Source: Saccharum officinarum (taxonomy: Eukaryota; Streptophyta; Magnoliopsida; Poales; Poaceae). Taken from it: a stretch of DNA of 64,000 nucleotides. Every line of letters begins with the position of its first letter. Within the stretch, counting starts at the first letter, position 1. The position numbers and the translations under genes were made by a program. The notes below the pieces were generated by a model. The model saw only the letters and a program-made list of their open reading frames with translations. It had not been told where the DNA came from and ran no database searches. The DNA is taken from the NCBI GenBank assembly GCA_020631735.1, contig CM036160.1, positions 113,504,680 through 113,568,679 on the forward strand, in the 5' to 3' direction. This document shows positions 20,728 through 31,935 of this stretch, in pieces.

Positions 20728-23462
20728 TGTCACACCCATTTACAGACCAAATGGAGTGCATACCCTTATGTGTGCCCAGAGATCAATCACACATAAATTA
20801 ACAAATTATAACGGAAGTATTATCACAAATGTTATTACATCACGATAATTAACACATAGTCTTTACACAAATATAGCGAAAGTAAAAATATAAATCTCTC
20901 GTGGTAGCTCCAATCACAGGCACATTGACTGGTTGACTGCAAGTCTAGTAATCTTCAGAGAAGTAGGAGTAGTAGTCACTATTTGCACCATTTGTTACCC
21001 ATCCAGGATTTTTATCAAGTAAGAAAAATAAACAAGCGTAAGTACATCTCGTACTTAACAAGTGTAACATGAGGTTCATGAGGCTCAAAGGCATGACAAT
21101 GGTTTATCAGCATGTAGCTTTTAGTTAGCATAATTTTAGCATATCAATAGCATCAAGATGTCTCAATATAAACAATAAACATATGATCCATGTGAAATGA
21201 TTAACGAATAGCAAAAACATATTCATTATTAATGATCAACTATTCCATAAGGGTCCAAGGTCACTCGTGACCATGAGCACGGCTGTTATAACAGTTTTAC
21301 ACTCTGCAGAGGTTGTACACTTTTACTGTGAGTCATGTTACCCATATGCCCGGGTTAATTACTCCCAAAACACTCTCAAGGTGAGCAGGCAGGGAAACAC
21401 TATGAAGTTTTTCGAAGATTCGTCTAACAGGTTAGGGCCATTAGATTCACTCGGCAAACAGATATAGAGCCCTCCTTCCAAATGGCACAATAACACACAG
21501 CCTATACACATAAGGACAGAGGCCGCACTATACCCGATTCGTCAAGTCATTCTTACGCCAAAAAGGTTACCACTAACAAGCTAGAAAAGGTCCTTCTATA
21601 TGACTAAAGCCAGAGCCATATGGCCCCCACAGTTGTACTGTAAATCCCGGATGTTCGCTTATAGATAAGTCCTTATGGAGAGTAACTAGAGCATAAAAAA
21701 TAACCCCATGCTCTAATCCCCTTTAAACATTAATCAAAATCATCTTTTAATGTTTGTTGCATATTCCATTAATCAATTTACATGTTCATAGTCCATGTTT
21801 AAGCACTAGCCATACTACTCAATGTAATATAACGGGTATCAAGGTATAAGATCAACACTAAGTCATCCTTAATAAGGGAATAGATGCATAATGATATTAT
21901 TTGCATATTGTGAATAGGACAACAAGGATAATCCCATGCTATACTTGCCTTGCTCAAACTGGTCCTGAAGATCTTGCCCGTAGAAAGACTCTTTATCCCC
22001 AACGAATTGCTCACCGTCTATACTCCATCAATAACAGCAACAACATACATCCAGAGGCAATCATGCATAAACAAACAAGACTATGATTAGAATAGTACAT
22101 CAATAGTAAGAAAATAATATAAAAAGTCTTTAAAACGAATCTACAACTCGCTAGGATCACACAGACGCAAAGATCACGAAAAACGGAGGTAAAATGACAA
22201 AGTTATGAATTTACGAAGATTTCCTATAGAAAAATAATTACTTTAATGTAAACTCGAAAATAAATTATCTTAAACCTACTGTACAGTACTACCAACATGT
22301 AGAGCTCGCAAATATGAACCTAACGCAATTTGAACGGGTCAAATCGGAGTTAAAACGGAGATTCTACGCACAATTTATCATAATGGCAATTCTGTAAATA
22401 AGTGAAAACATATTTTCTGAAGTTACGCGATCAAATTACGCTTTACGGAAAAGAAAACATAAACTGAGAATACGCTTTGGACTGCCGGTTAAGAACTTAA
22501 ATAATTCAGGGGTTCTTTAGCAAAATGTCCGGCTGAACTGGTATCGACGAATAATGACCGTCCGATTCAAAACTGACGACCCTGATTAGATCGGGGAGGG
22601 GGCCGGCGGCGCTCCGGCCGGAAACAGTCCCGACGGTGACTTCCCGCGGCGGCGCCATGGCCGGAGTGGCCCAACTCGCGCTACCGTGGATGAAAACGCG
22701 AACGGAGAGCACCTACGGGTAGATAGCTTCAACGCGATCTCACCTAGGGCAAAATCGAGGCCGAGGATGAAGCGAGGAGCGCGTGCGGCTCGGAGGGGCG
22801 GACGGCTAGGGCGGAGCTTCGGCCGTGGCCACCACGGGGCGAAAGAGCTGCAATTTGCGGGTGGATGTGGAACGGGGAGGTGCGGCGACCTCGTTTTTAT
22901 AGCCTGAAGGTGGCACTAAAAATGGAAAGGGGGAGATTGAGATGTGGATTCGGCTTCGGTAGTTTTTGGAAGGGGAATCCGGTGGTGGCTTGAGGAAGGA
23001 GGCGACCCTGATGTCTGGGCCCGCGACGTCGGCGATCGGAAGCAAGGAAAGGAGACGCGCGCGCGATACTGGGCCGGCGGCCGCGGCTGGGCTCAGCCCA
23101 AGAAGCAAAGCGGGGCGCGGGAGGGGAAAAGGGAGACGGGCTGCGCGCGTGGGTAGGCCGAGGCGGCGCTGGCGGGCTGAGCTAGGCTAAAAACCAAGAG
23201 AAGATGATTTTTCATTTCCTTTTCTTTTTCTAATTTTTCAAAGCAGATTTTCAAATAAATTTTGAATTGCCTTTTGTATTTTTAAAAAGTGCACACAATA
23301 CAAAATAAGATGTAGCAGCATGAATGCTCAATCATGTTTCTACCCTTATATTTGATTTTAAATTAATAAAAATTATTATTATTCTAAGTTTGCATGCTCA
23401 CAAAAATACATAAAAATCATATTTTCTAATTTTTAATTATTTCAAAATTTTAGGGTGTTACA
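20728..23462 (-). mobile_element. 3' LTR of a chromodomain Ty3/gypsy retrotransposon
   Basis: Plus-strand ends are TGTCACACCC and GGGTGTTACA (inverted termini), 2735 bases. On the minus strand it starts TGTAACACCCTAAAATTTT directly after a polypurine tract. Several hundred bases (about 21260-21700) match, in inverted orientation, the solo LTR at 56630-60234, so they are one family. No second LTR is present on the gag side. Confidence 0.86.
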
Positions 23463-23478
23463 ATTCTACCCCCTTAAG
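23463..23478 (-). other. Polypurine tract of the gypsy element
   Basis: Minus strand reads CTTAAGGGGGTAGAAT immediately before the LTR TG, the expected plus-strand primer position. Confidence 0.75.
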
Positions 23479-26400
23479 ATGAATCTCGTCCCGAGATTCG
23501 ACTGGTGCTTACAGTTACGGGTAGGTTTTCCTCAGATCCTCTTCTCGTTCCCAAGTAGACTCTTCTGCAGTGTACCGATTCCACTGTACCTTACACATTT
23601 TGATTGTTCGACTCCTCGTGACTCTGTCAGCAGTCTCTAAAATTTTAACCGGAAACTCTTCATATGTAAGATCCTCCTTAACAGTGAGTTCCTCTAACGG
23701 AATCTGTTCCTCTGGTACTCGCAAACATTTCTTAAGTTGGGACACATGGAACACATCATGTACACCTGCCAAACTCTCAGGTAATTCCAACTGATATGCC
23801 ACTTTACCACGTCTCTCTATGATCTTGAAAGGTCCAATATATCTTGGTACCAATTTACCTTTCATGTTGAACCTTTTCACACTCCTCATGTGTGATACTT
23901 TCAAGTAAACATAATCCCCTACCTCAAAAGTCAACTCCCTTCTGCGAGTATCAGCATAACTTTTCTGTCGAGACTGTGCTATTTTCAGATTATCTCTAAT
24001 CATCCTCACTTTCTTTTCAGCATCCTTAAGTACATCAGGCCCAAACACTTGACTTTCCCCTGTCTGATTCTAAAACAACGGGGTCCTGCACTTTCGTCCA
24101 TACAAAGCCTCAAACGGTGCCATCTAAAGACTCTTCTGATAACTATTGTTATAAGAGAACTCTGCGTTAGGCAAGCTCTTATCCCAGCTAGTACCATATT
24201 GTAAAGCACAAGCTCTCAACATATCCAATATCTGATTAATTCTCTCCGTTTGTCCATCTGTCTGTGGATGGTAAGCTGTACTAAAGTTCAGCTTGGTACC
24301 CAATGATTCATGTATCTTTTGCCAATAATGAGATGTAAACTGAGTACCCCGATCAGACACAATTTTCTTAGGAACTCCATGTAGACTCACTATTCTTTCC
24401 ATATACAACTCTGCCAATTTTGCACTACTATATGTAGTCTTAACTGGTAGAAAATGAGCAACCTTGGTCAGACGATCCACTATCACCCAAATTGAATCAT
24501 ACCCTCTCTGAGTCCGTGGCAACCCAACTATAAAATCCATACCAACTTCTTCACATTTCCACTCGGGTATCTGCATAGACTGTAACAATCCTGCAGGTCT
24601 CTGATGTCTAGCTTTCACCCTTTGACAAGTGTCACACAAAGCAACATATTCAGCAACATCTCTTTTTAAACCATACCACCAATATTTCTCTTTCAGATCC
24701 AGATACATCTTAGTACTCCCCGGATGTATGTAATAAGCTGACTCATGAGCTTCACACAGAATTGCCCCTCTGATATTCTTATCCTCAGGCACACACAGCC
24801 TTTTTCCAAACCATAGCGTACCATTATCATCCTTACGGAATCCTGGTGATTTGCCTTTCGCTATATTCTCCGCTATCTCTCTCAACTTTTCATCTTTCAA
24901 CTGACCCTTGCGGATTTCTTGTTCCAGAGTAGGCTCTAGTACTAATTCCACTGCATTGGTGGTAAACCCTAAGTTCAGATGCTTACATTCAGCATACAAC
25001 TCTTTTGGCATAGGCATTACTTGTATTTCATTAGCGTAGCTTTTCCTACTAAGAGCATCAGCCACGACGTTGGCCTTTCCTAGGTGATAATGCAACTCTA
25101 GATCATAGTCCTTTATCAACTCCAACCATCTACGCTGTCTCAAGTTCAGATCTGTTTGAGTGAAGATATACTTTAGACTCTTGTGATCAGTGTATATATC
25201 ACTCTTGTGTCCAATCAAATAATGTCTCCATATTTTTAGTGCATGAACCACTGTAGCTAATTCCAAATCATGGGTAGGGTAATTCAATTCATGCTTCCTC
25301 AACTGTCTCGATGCATATGCCACAACTCTACCCTCCTGCATAAGAACACATCCCAAACCCAATCGAGATACATCACAGTAGATAGAGAAAGGTTTATTCA
25401 GATCTGGCAAGACTAAGACTGGTGCAGTAGTCAATCTTTTCTTCAATTCCTCAAAACTAGCCTGGCACTTTTGAGACCACACAAACTTGGCATTCTTCTC
25501 TAATAATGCAGTCATTGGCTTCACAAGCTTGGAGAATCCGTCTATAAATCTCCTATAATAGCCAGCCAATCCCAAGAAACTACGGATCTCACTTACATTG
25601 ATTGGTGGTTTCCAGTTCAATACATCTTTCACTTTGTCAGGATCTACTGATATTCCTCCATTTGAGACAATATGACCCAGAAAAGAAACTTCCTTCAACC
25701 AAAACTCACATTTACTCCTCTTGGCATATAGTTGGTGTTCTCTGAGCTTTTGCAAGACCAACCTTAAATGTTCAGCGTGTTCTTCCTCAGTCTTGGAGAA
25801 TACCAAAATATCATCAATGAATACCACTACAAACTTGTCCAGATATTCTATGAATACCTCATTCATTAGATACATGAAGTATGCAGGGGTATTAGTCAGA
25901 CCAAAAGACATCACTGTATACTCATATAAACCATACCATGTGGTAAAAGCTGTCTTTGGTATATCACTGGCGCGAATCTTCAATTGATGATATCCAGAAT
26001 GAAGATCAATCTTGGAGAATACACAAGCTCCTCTCAACTGATCAAACAAGTCATCAATTCTAGGCAATGGGTACTTATTTTTGATAGTAACCTCATTGAG
26101 AGACTGGTAATCTACACACATCCTCTGAGTTCCATCTTTCTTATCCACAAAAATAACTGATGCTCCCCACGGTGAAGAACTAGGACGAATAAAACCCTTA
26201 TCCTGCAACTCCTTAATTTGTTTCTTAAGTTCTTCTAATTCATTTACTCCCATTCTATATGGACGCTTAGCTATGGGTGCAGTTCTAGGTAATAATTTAA
26301 TAATAAATTCAATGTCACGGTCTGGTGGCATACCTGGCAATTCCTCAGGAAACACATCGAGGAACTCCTCCACAACCGGGTCCTCCTGGTTGGCACCATC

Positions 26401-27264
26401 ATTAAGTTGGTTCACTGTAGCGGTCTCCTGTTTCTGCACTTTCACCTCAACCTTGATTTTATCTCCCTTTGGCGTTGTCAGCACTACTGATTTATCCTTG
26501 CACTGAATCTCTGCTTATTGTTGCATCATCCAATCCATTCCCAATATAAGATCAATCCCAGTTGTTCTCAATACTATAGGACTCACTGTAAACTCTACCC
26601 CCCTTAAATTGAGACTAATTGGAAGACAACGATAAGATGCTGGCATGCTTCCACCAGGTGAGTTTACTAATATAGGGTTTTTCATGGCACACAAATGAAT
26701 TATATGTATTCTAACAAATGATTATGATATGAAAGAATGTGATGCTCCAGAATAAAAAAGAACAGTGGCGGGAGTGGAATGGACATCGAACGTACCAAGC
26801 ATAACTTCTGGCTCCTCCACTGTGGTCTCTTGGGACAAGTGATTCACCCTTCCAGTGTTAGGTGCTGGCTTCTGATGGCTACTCTGCCTCTGGGGAGTCT
26901 GCTGGTTGGGCTTCTCAGGACAATTGTAAGACAAGTGACCTTCTTTCCCACATCGGAAACACCTGTTGGGGGTACTGGGTGCACTAGTCTTCATGGGAGT
27001 ATTATTAGAAGGGCTCTGCCGCTGTGCTTGATTCCCACTCTGCTGCGGAGGGTGTTGGTTGCTATTCTGCGGTTGGAATGGGGGACATTGCGAGAACAGA
27101 CCGTGGAAAGGGACCTGACCACGATTCCACTGACCAGAAGGAGGCCTCTATTGATTATTCTGCTGAAAACCAGTACGTGGACGAGTGTTGCTACCGGAGG
27201 CTTGTCCCTGTAACCTTTTCCTCTTAGCATCCATCTCCTTACGCTTGTTATCCACCACGATAGC
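23479..27264 (-). pseudogene. Degenerate gag-pol of a chromodomain (Tekay-like) gypsy element
   Basis: In minus-strand order: end of gag with a CCHC knuckle (CFRCGKEGHLSYNC, about 26930); protease with LFYSGASHSF, where the catalytic Asp of the usual DSGA is Tyr; reverse transcriptase with [10 protein letters not shown]; RNase H ([19 protein letters not shown]); integrase with zinc finger and DDE core ([12 protein letters not shown]); and a C-terminal chromodomain (about 23640-23515). Stops interrupt gag near 27148, the protease-pol link near 26517, and the integrase near 24123 and 24072, so it is dead. The 5' LTR, primer-binding site and first part of gag are gone: gag coding sequence runs straight into a peroxidase exon at about 27264. 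The chromodomain places it among chromoviruses; Tekay is the likely clade. Confidence 0.9.
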
Positions 27265-27786
27265 GACGGCAGCGTGTCCCCGTCCAGCGAGGTGCCCCAG
27301 AACCTGGTGCCGCCTTCCTTCAACCTCTCCCAGCTCGCCGCCCGCTTCGCCGCCAAGGGGCTCAGCGTCGACGACCTCGTCGTGCTCTCCGGCGCGCACT
27401 CCGTCGGCCGCTCCCACTGCTCGTCCTTCGTCAGAGGCGGCCGCCTCAACGCGTCCACGTCCGACATGAACCCCGCGCTCGCCGCGTCGCTGCGGCAGCA
27501 GTGCCCGGCCAATGCCACCACCGACAACACCGTGGTGGAGGACATGGTGACGCCTGACGCGCTGGACAACCAGTACTACAAGAACGTGCTGGCCAGGAAC
27601 GTGCTCTTCACGTCGGACGCGGCGCTCCTCCAGTCCGGGCAGACCGCGGCGTCGGTGCTGCTCAACGCCTTCGTCCCGGGGCTGTGGGAGCAGAAGTTCA
27701 AGGCGGTCATGGTCAAGATGGCCAGCATCGAGGTTAAGACTGGCACCAACGGCGAGATCAGGACCAACTGCCGGGTCGTCAAGTAG
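27264..27786 (+). pseudogene. Class III peroxidase, 3' half only (subclade B)
   Basis: Begins at the DG codons of the RRDGRVS region and runs unbroken to the family C-terminus NCRVVK and TAG, 174 codons. It has the proximal His in LSGAHSVG and the last three cysteines (SHC, QCP, TNC). Signal peptide, distal His and first five cysteines are absent, so alone it cannot bind haem. Sequence ([38 protein letters not shown]) places it with the two complete B genes downstream, as does its 3' flank. Directly upstream is gypsy gag on the opposite strand. The missing portion corresponds almost exactly to what survives at 15531-16144, although that copy is subclade A. Confidence 0.9.
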
Positions 27787-28016
27787 TTGCATTGGTTTCT
27801 CATCAGATAGCTTTTATTTATTTTCGATTTTCGAAATGTTTATCTACGCTTGGGCGTAAATCGAGTGAGCTTCTTTGTTTTGCGTATTTCTATATTCTTT
27901 TTTCTTTTCCGAATGGATATTTTGTATCTGTTTCTAACTAGTGGCCCACTCGTGTAATTAATAGCAAGTAAAGTATTTCTTGATAAATTGTCATTTCCCA
28001 AATACTTTGTGTAAAG
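27787..28016 (+). other. 3' UTR-like flank of the peroxidase 3' half
   Basis: Resembles the 3' flanks of the two complete B genes, for example CATCAGAT, TTTTGTATCTG and AAGTAAA-TATTTCTTG. The duplication therefore included downstream sequence. Confidence 0.6.
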
Positions 28017-29096
28017 TGCACCCACGATCTTCAAACTTGTGCAATTATGTCAGGTCGCTAAGCTAAAAATTAGCTTATTTAGGTTCTCAAACGTGTTGGG
28101 CTATATCATCCCCGGTTCTAAAATTTGCAAATCACTCAATAGTCATTTAGGTACTCAAATTTATCCAACTGTGTCATCACAACCTCTAAACTCAGAAATT
28201 GTTCATTTAGGTTCTCAAACCTATTCGTGTATGTGTCATCGCAGTTCCAAAACTTAAACATACAAATCATCCGTTTTGGACCTCAAATTTGTTCATTTGT
28301 GTTATCATGTTCCCTAAACTCATATATCACCTATTTTGATCCTTAATCTATGTCCATATTGCACGGCTAATCCAAACAGGTTCAGAATCGTGCCCATGTG
28401 ACATGCTGACATCTATGCCCCCCATATTAACTCCATCTCCCTCCTTCCTCTCTCTCTCTCTCCCCTGAGCTCTCTCTCCTATCTTCTTTCTCTTTTCTCT
28501 CGCGAGCTTGAGCTCGAGGGTGGCATGGCTTTGGAGGCACGATCAGGGGCTAGGAGCGACACAACTGGGGCGGTGAGCTCTTAGGCATGACTAGGGCAGC
28601 GCTGGACCACAGTGGCTCGCACGGCTAGGGCAATGGCTGGCTAGGGGGGCTCGCCCGCTCCACCATGATAGCATGTGGTGGCATGACCACCACTATTGTA
28701 TAGCTCGAGGGCACGGGGGAGAGATAGGATATAGGAAAGAGGGAGCTCAAGTGAAAAGGGGGGATGGAGATGGAGTTGACATGTGGTCCCATATGTTAGC
28801 ATGCCATATTAGCATATGAGCACTGGTCTTGATTAGTTTGGACTAGCATAAAGACCTGAACAAAGATTTGAGTCCTAAATGAGCAATTTGCAAGTTCAAG
28901 GAAAGGGATGACACAACGAAATAAGTTTAAGGGCCTAAATGAGCTGTTTGCCAATTTAAGGACCAAAATGACATAGTCGGGCAAGTTTGATGTCCTAAAC
29001 GGACAATTTGCATGTTTAAGGATCAAAATGACACAACCGTATAAGTTTGAGGACCGCTAGTGGATTTATTATTTCTTTTTTAATAAAGTGGGTGCA
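28017..29096. mobile_element. Non-autonomous element with long inverted, internally repeated arms
   Basis: Outer termini TGCACCCAC and GTGGGTGCA are inverted. Each arm (about 28030-28360 and 28830-29060) has four to five imperfect repeats of about 65 bases built on TCAAACTTG...TGTGTCAT, in opposite orientation on the two sides. The core (28430-28790) is GC-rich with a CT run at 28449-28463 and no recognisable gene. The structure recalls foldback or long-TIR Mutator-like elements; no target duplication is visible. Confidence 0.65.
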
Positions 29097-29179
29097 TGGT
29101 TACTAGCCAGTACTCGCTGTTGGTAAAGTTAGCATAGGCTTAAACAAACTTGATTTTTGGCGTAGTTTCAGTTTTTGCT

Positions 29180-29385
29180 CCTTTTTTTGTGAGCAAAGAG
29201 AGCTTTTCATTTAGCTAGGCAAAAAGCTTATACAATTGGCATTGAGGAATTCTCCTACACACGCAGGTGCATGTCCCCAATTTGTCGCCTAAGACTTGCT
29301 ACATCTAGCAAAGCTAGCTAAAGCGTTTGCCACCTGGTTACTTTCTCTCTTTGCTTGGGAAAACCTCCATTTGAGAAGGTGTGCA
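29180..29385 (-). pseudogene. LINE-type RNase H-like C-terminal fragment
   Basis: The minus strand reads KWRFSQAKRESNQVANALAS followed by FARCSKS and a stop. RES-NQVA-ALA-FAR is the conserved end of the RNase H-like domain in plant non-LTR retrotransposons. Only about 30 residues are clear, with stops after them. Confidence 0.5.
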
Positions 29386-29420
29386 GGCCCTTTTTTAACT
29401 TTATGGATATTTATTTAGAA

Positions 29421-29515
29421 ATATTTCTAAAAACATTTAGAAGTTTGTATAAGAAACTGAAAAACAAAAAATATTTCTAAAAACATTTAGAAGTTTGTAT
29501 AGGAAACTGAAAAAC
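29421..29515. repeat. Two tandem copies of a 45-bp unit
   Basis: 29421-29465 and 29471-29515 are identical except for one base and are separated by AAAAA. The unit contains ACATTTAGAAGTTTGTATA. Confidence 0.85.
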
Positions 29516-30150
29516 GAATAGTGTGCGGTTCAAAGGTCTCACAAAGATCTAGTTCGCTCATGTTTAGCCCCTTATCTGGAAGGCTGGAAGCTGGCGAGTG
29601 GCGACGAGCCAATAATGGACGACGGTAAGCATGAAGTCAATCGTCTCAATGGCGAGGGATTGGGCCAACTTTGGTTTCCACAATGAGACGGGCCGCATGG
29701 AATGCACTGAAAAAAGAGGCCCAGTGACTAATCTTTATACGTATTGGGCTGCAAGTTTTGTGCCTCAGATTGAGCCCTATGCCCTCTGAACTGAACTCAT
29801 TTTTTTTTTCTGAACGCAACTTGTGATTGAGCTGTGAAGTGTGAAGTGAAGCTTCTTTCTTGAGCGTGCACCACTGTAGTTTTGGAACGTTCGTGGTCTC
29901 ACAAAGTCACAAGTCAAAACACAACCTCAAAAGGGAAGCGTCAGGTTCAAAAAAAAATCTTTTTTTCTTTTGCGAAGACTTATTGAAGCCATTGATCTCT
30001 AGTCGAGTTCACATCAAAACCAGCAGATTCATCTGGAGTGAAATGCAACTAATATAGAAAGAATCAGACAATGTGCTTCTCTGATGAAACAAACGCCAAA
30101 TGGCAGGTTCGTAGACCCGCCGATAATCGTTGTGTGTGTTGCTAGTAGTA
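29516..30150. other. No recognisable gene
   Basis: Unclassified intergenic sequence before the duplicated peroxidase unit. Confidence 0.4.
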
Positions 30151-30565
30151 CGTAGCTACTTAAGGCCTAAGACTTTGTGTAAGCTAGAATGAACAATTTA
30201 GACAGTAACCAGAGTAAGTTGGAGATTCTTCCTATAGCCGCTTGCTAATAATTTTAGTTGTTAGGTGCACGTCTTTTGGACACTAATGGTGCGCGTATAT
30301 AGAAGAGCTCCATTTGTACACGAAAGGAGAACTAGACAGACCATATAATACGCGCATGCAGAGCCGATCTATCTAATCATTACACGCCGTGATTTACGAA
30401 GAGTGTATTTATATATATGGTAGGGTGCTGATCGATCGACCTGCTGGTAGAAGGAGAGAAGGAGAACTGACGGTCGGTGCTAACGACTGTTTTGAGTTTA
30501 TCTGTCAGCGGCCGGCCAGTACACGTACATTAATTCACTGAAGTAGCAACTAGAAACACCAGCGC
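30151..30565. repeat. Upstream module of tandem peroxidase unit 1
   Basis: Closely matches 34330-34710. Both contain GTTGGAGATTCTTCCTATAG, CATTTNTACACGAAAGGAGA, ATACGCGCATGCAGAGCCGA and TTATCTGTCAGCGGCCGGCC. It marks the left part of the segment duplicated together with the B peroxidases. Confidence 0.85.
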
Positions 30566-31742
30566 GGCGTTGCCGCGCCCTTCAGATCACCCAGTGTGAT
30601 CATTCCCATGTTGTTTCTGAAATGTATATTTGTCCCTGTAACATTTCATCATGAATCCTCCCATAGCAGGAGAAAAACTGCTGCTCTGGATCCAAACGGT
30701 GTAGCAGCAGCATGAGCTGATGAGCTCTCACATCTCCATCCCCTGCTCACATTCATCCAGAAACCCATGAAACTAAAATATTGTACCCAAGAAAACATTG
30801 ATAATAACTGACTCCTAGCAGTGTGATATTCATATAACGTGCATGAAAATATTGGAGTTTGACTTCAGAACAACAATGAAAAGGATATTGAATATACCCA
30901 ATATTCAGAAAGAAGACAGTGTTGTACCAACTGCCGCCTAAGGGCATGAGTTATAAAGTAGGATACTAGGATGCTAAACCATCCTCCTCCCTAGATTCTG
31001 TAAAGTCTGGCATCCGATCCATGAACGCACAGCCAGGCTGCCTCAACCTCTCTCCCTGCTGATCCGTCCGTCGCGGTCCGCGTCGAACTGCGCCAGCCAC
31101 GCTCGGACCCACCCTACGGCAGCACACGGTACCCGCATGAACGCCGATAGCCGGCTGGCGACTGCCGATCTGATGGGTACCCGTCGCGACCGACACAATT
31201 GGCAAGAGCAGTGAAGGCCCGCTTCCGTCTACGTTTAGGACACCAACAGCGCTGAAACGAATCGGATTAAACTGCGTCACAAGTCAACCACCGAGCGGTT
31301 CCTTCCTCCCATGCTCTTGGGAAATTTCTCCTAAACAATTCGACCACACACATTATTATTATTCTTCCAACCACAGAAAGTTAATAAAACATGCAATAAA
31401 CACAAGAAATTTAACTTAACGAGGATAAAGAAAGTATACTAAAAGTTCCACATAAGGGAAAGACGCATACTCCATCCAGTCACAAATACTATTTTGATAT
31501 ATCCGTGCACCGCGGCATGGCATGGCCTTGTTGGCATTCGCAATAAAAGCAAATTATATAAAAAAATCCACCGCGGACACCCTCAGAATGAAGCAGCGAT
31601 TTCATTATAGGTGTTGAAGCATCAGCTAATCGTCCACGCGCTGCCGGGATTACGCCTGCTGCTATCCGCGATCAGCGCCAGTCTGTAGATGATGGAGTCG
31701 TTATCACCGACCGTTAGTTCATTATATTCGTCCGACGACGAC
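30566..31742. other. Promoter-distal region of the first complete B peroxidase
   Basis: 31260-31530 is homologous to three places: 35788-35893, then 37541-37603 and 42093-42190, and partly 47165-47300. No open reading frame is credible. The GC-rich stretch 30980-31240 is unassigned. Confidence 0.55.
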
Positions 31743-31750
31743 TATAAATA
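31743..31750 (+). promoter_or_regulatory. TATA box of the first complete B peroxidase
   Basis: TATAAATA in GACGACTATAAATACACGTG, 186 bases before the ATG, leaving a 5' UTR of about 155-160 bases. The same position in the tandem duplicate is TATAGGTA. Confidence 0.8.
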
Positions 31751-31935
31751 CACGTGCCAGCCGGCAGCTCTCCAGCATCACTTCCTGCACTGCGCTACGG
31801 CACTAGTGTGCTAAGCTCCGAGCAACACCTCGATCTCACTGTTCGCACACGTCAGGAACACACACGTACGTACTCGTAGAGCAGAGAGAAGACACAACAC
31901 AAAGTCACAAACACAGCAGTAGCAACGAATCAACC

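Noticed and set aside
20728..27264. Intact, potentially active gypsy retrotransposon
   Set aside because: No 5' LTR or primer-binding site, several stops, and Tyr in place of the protease Asp.
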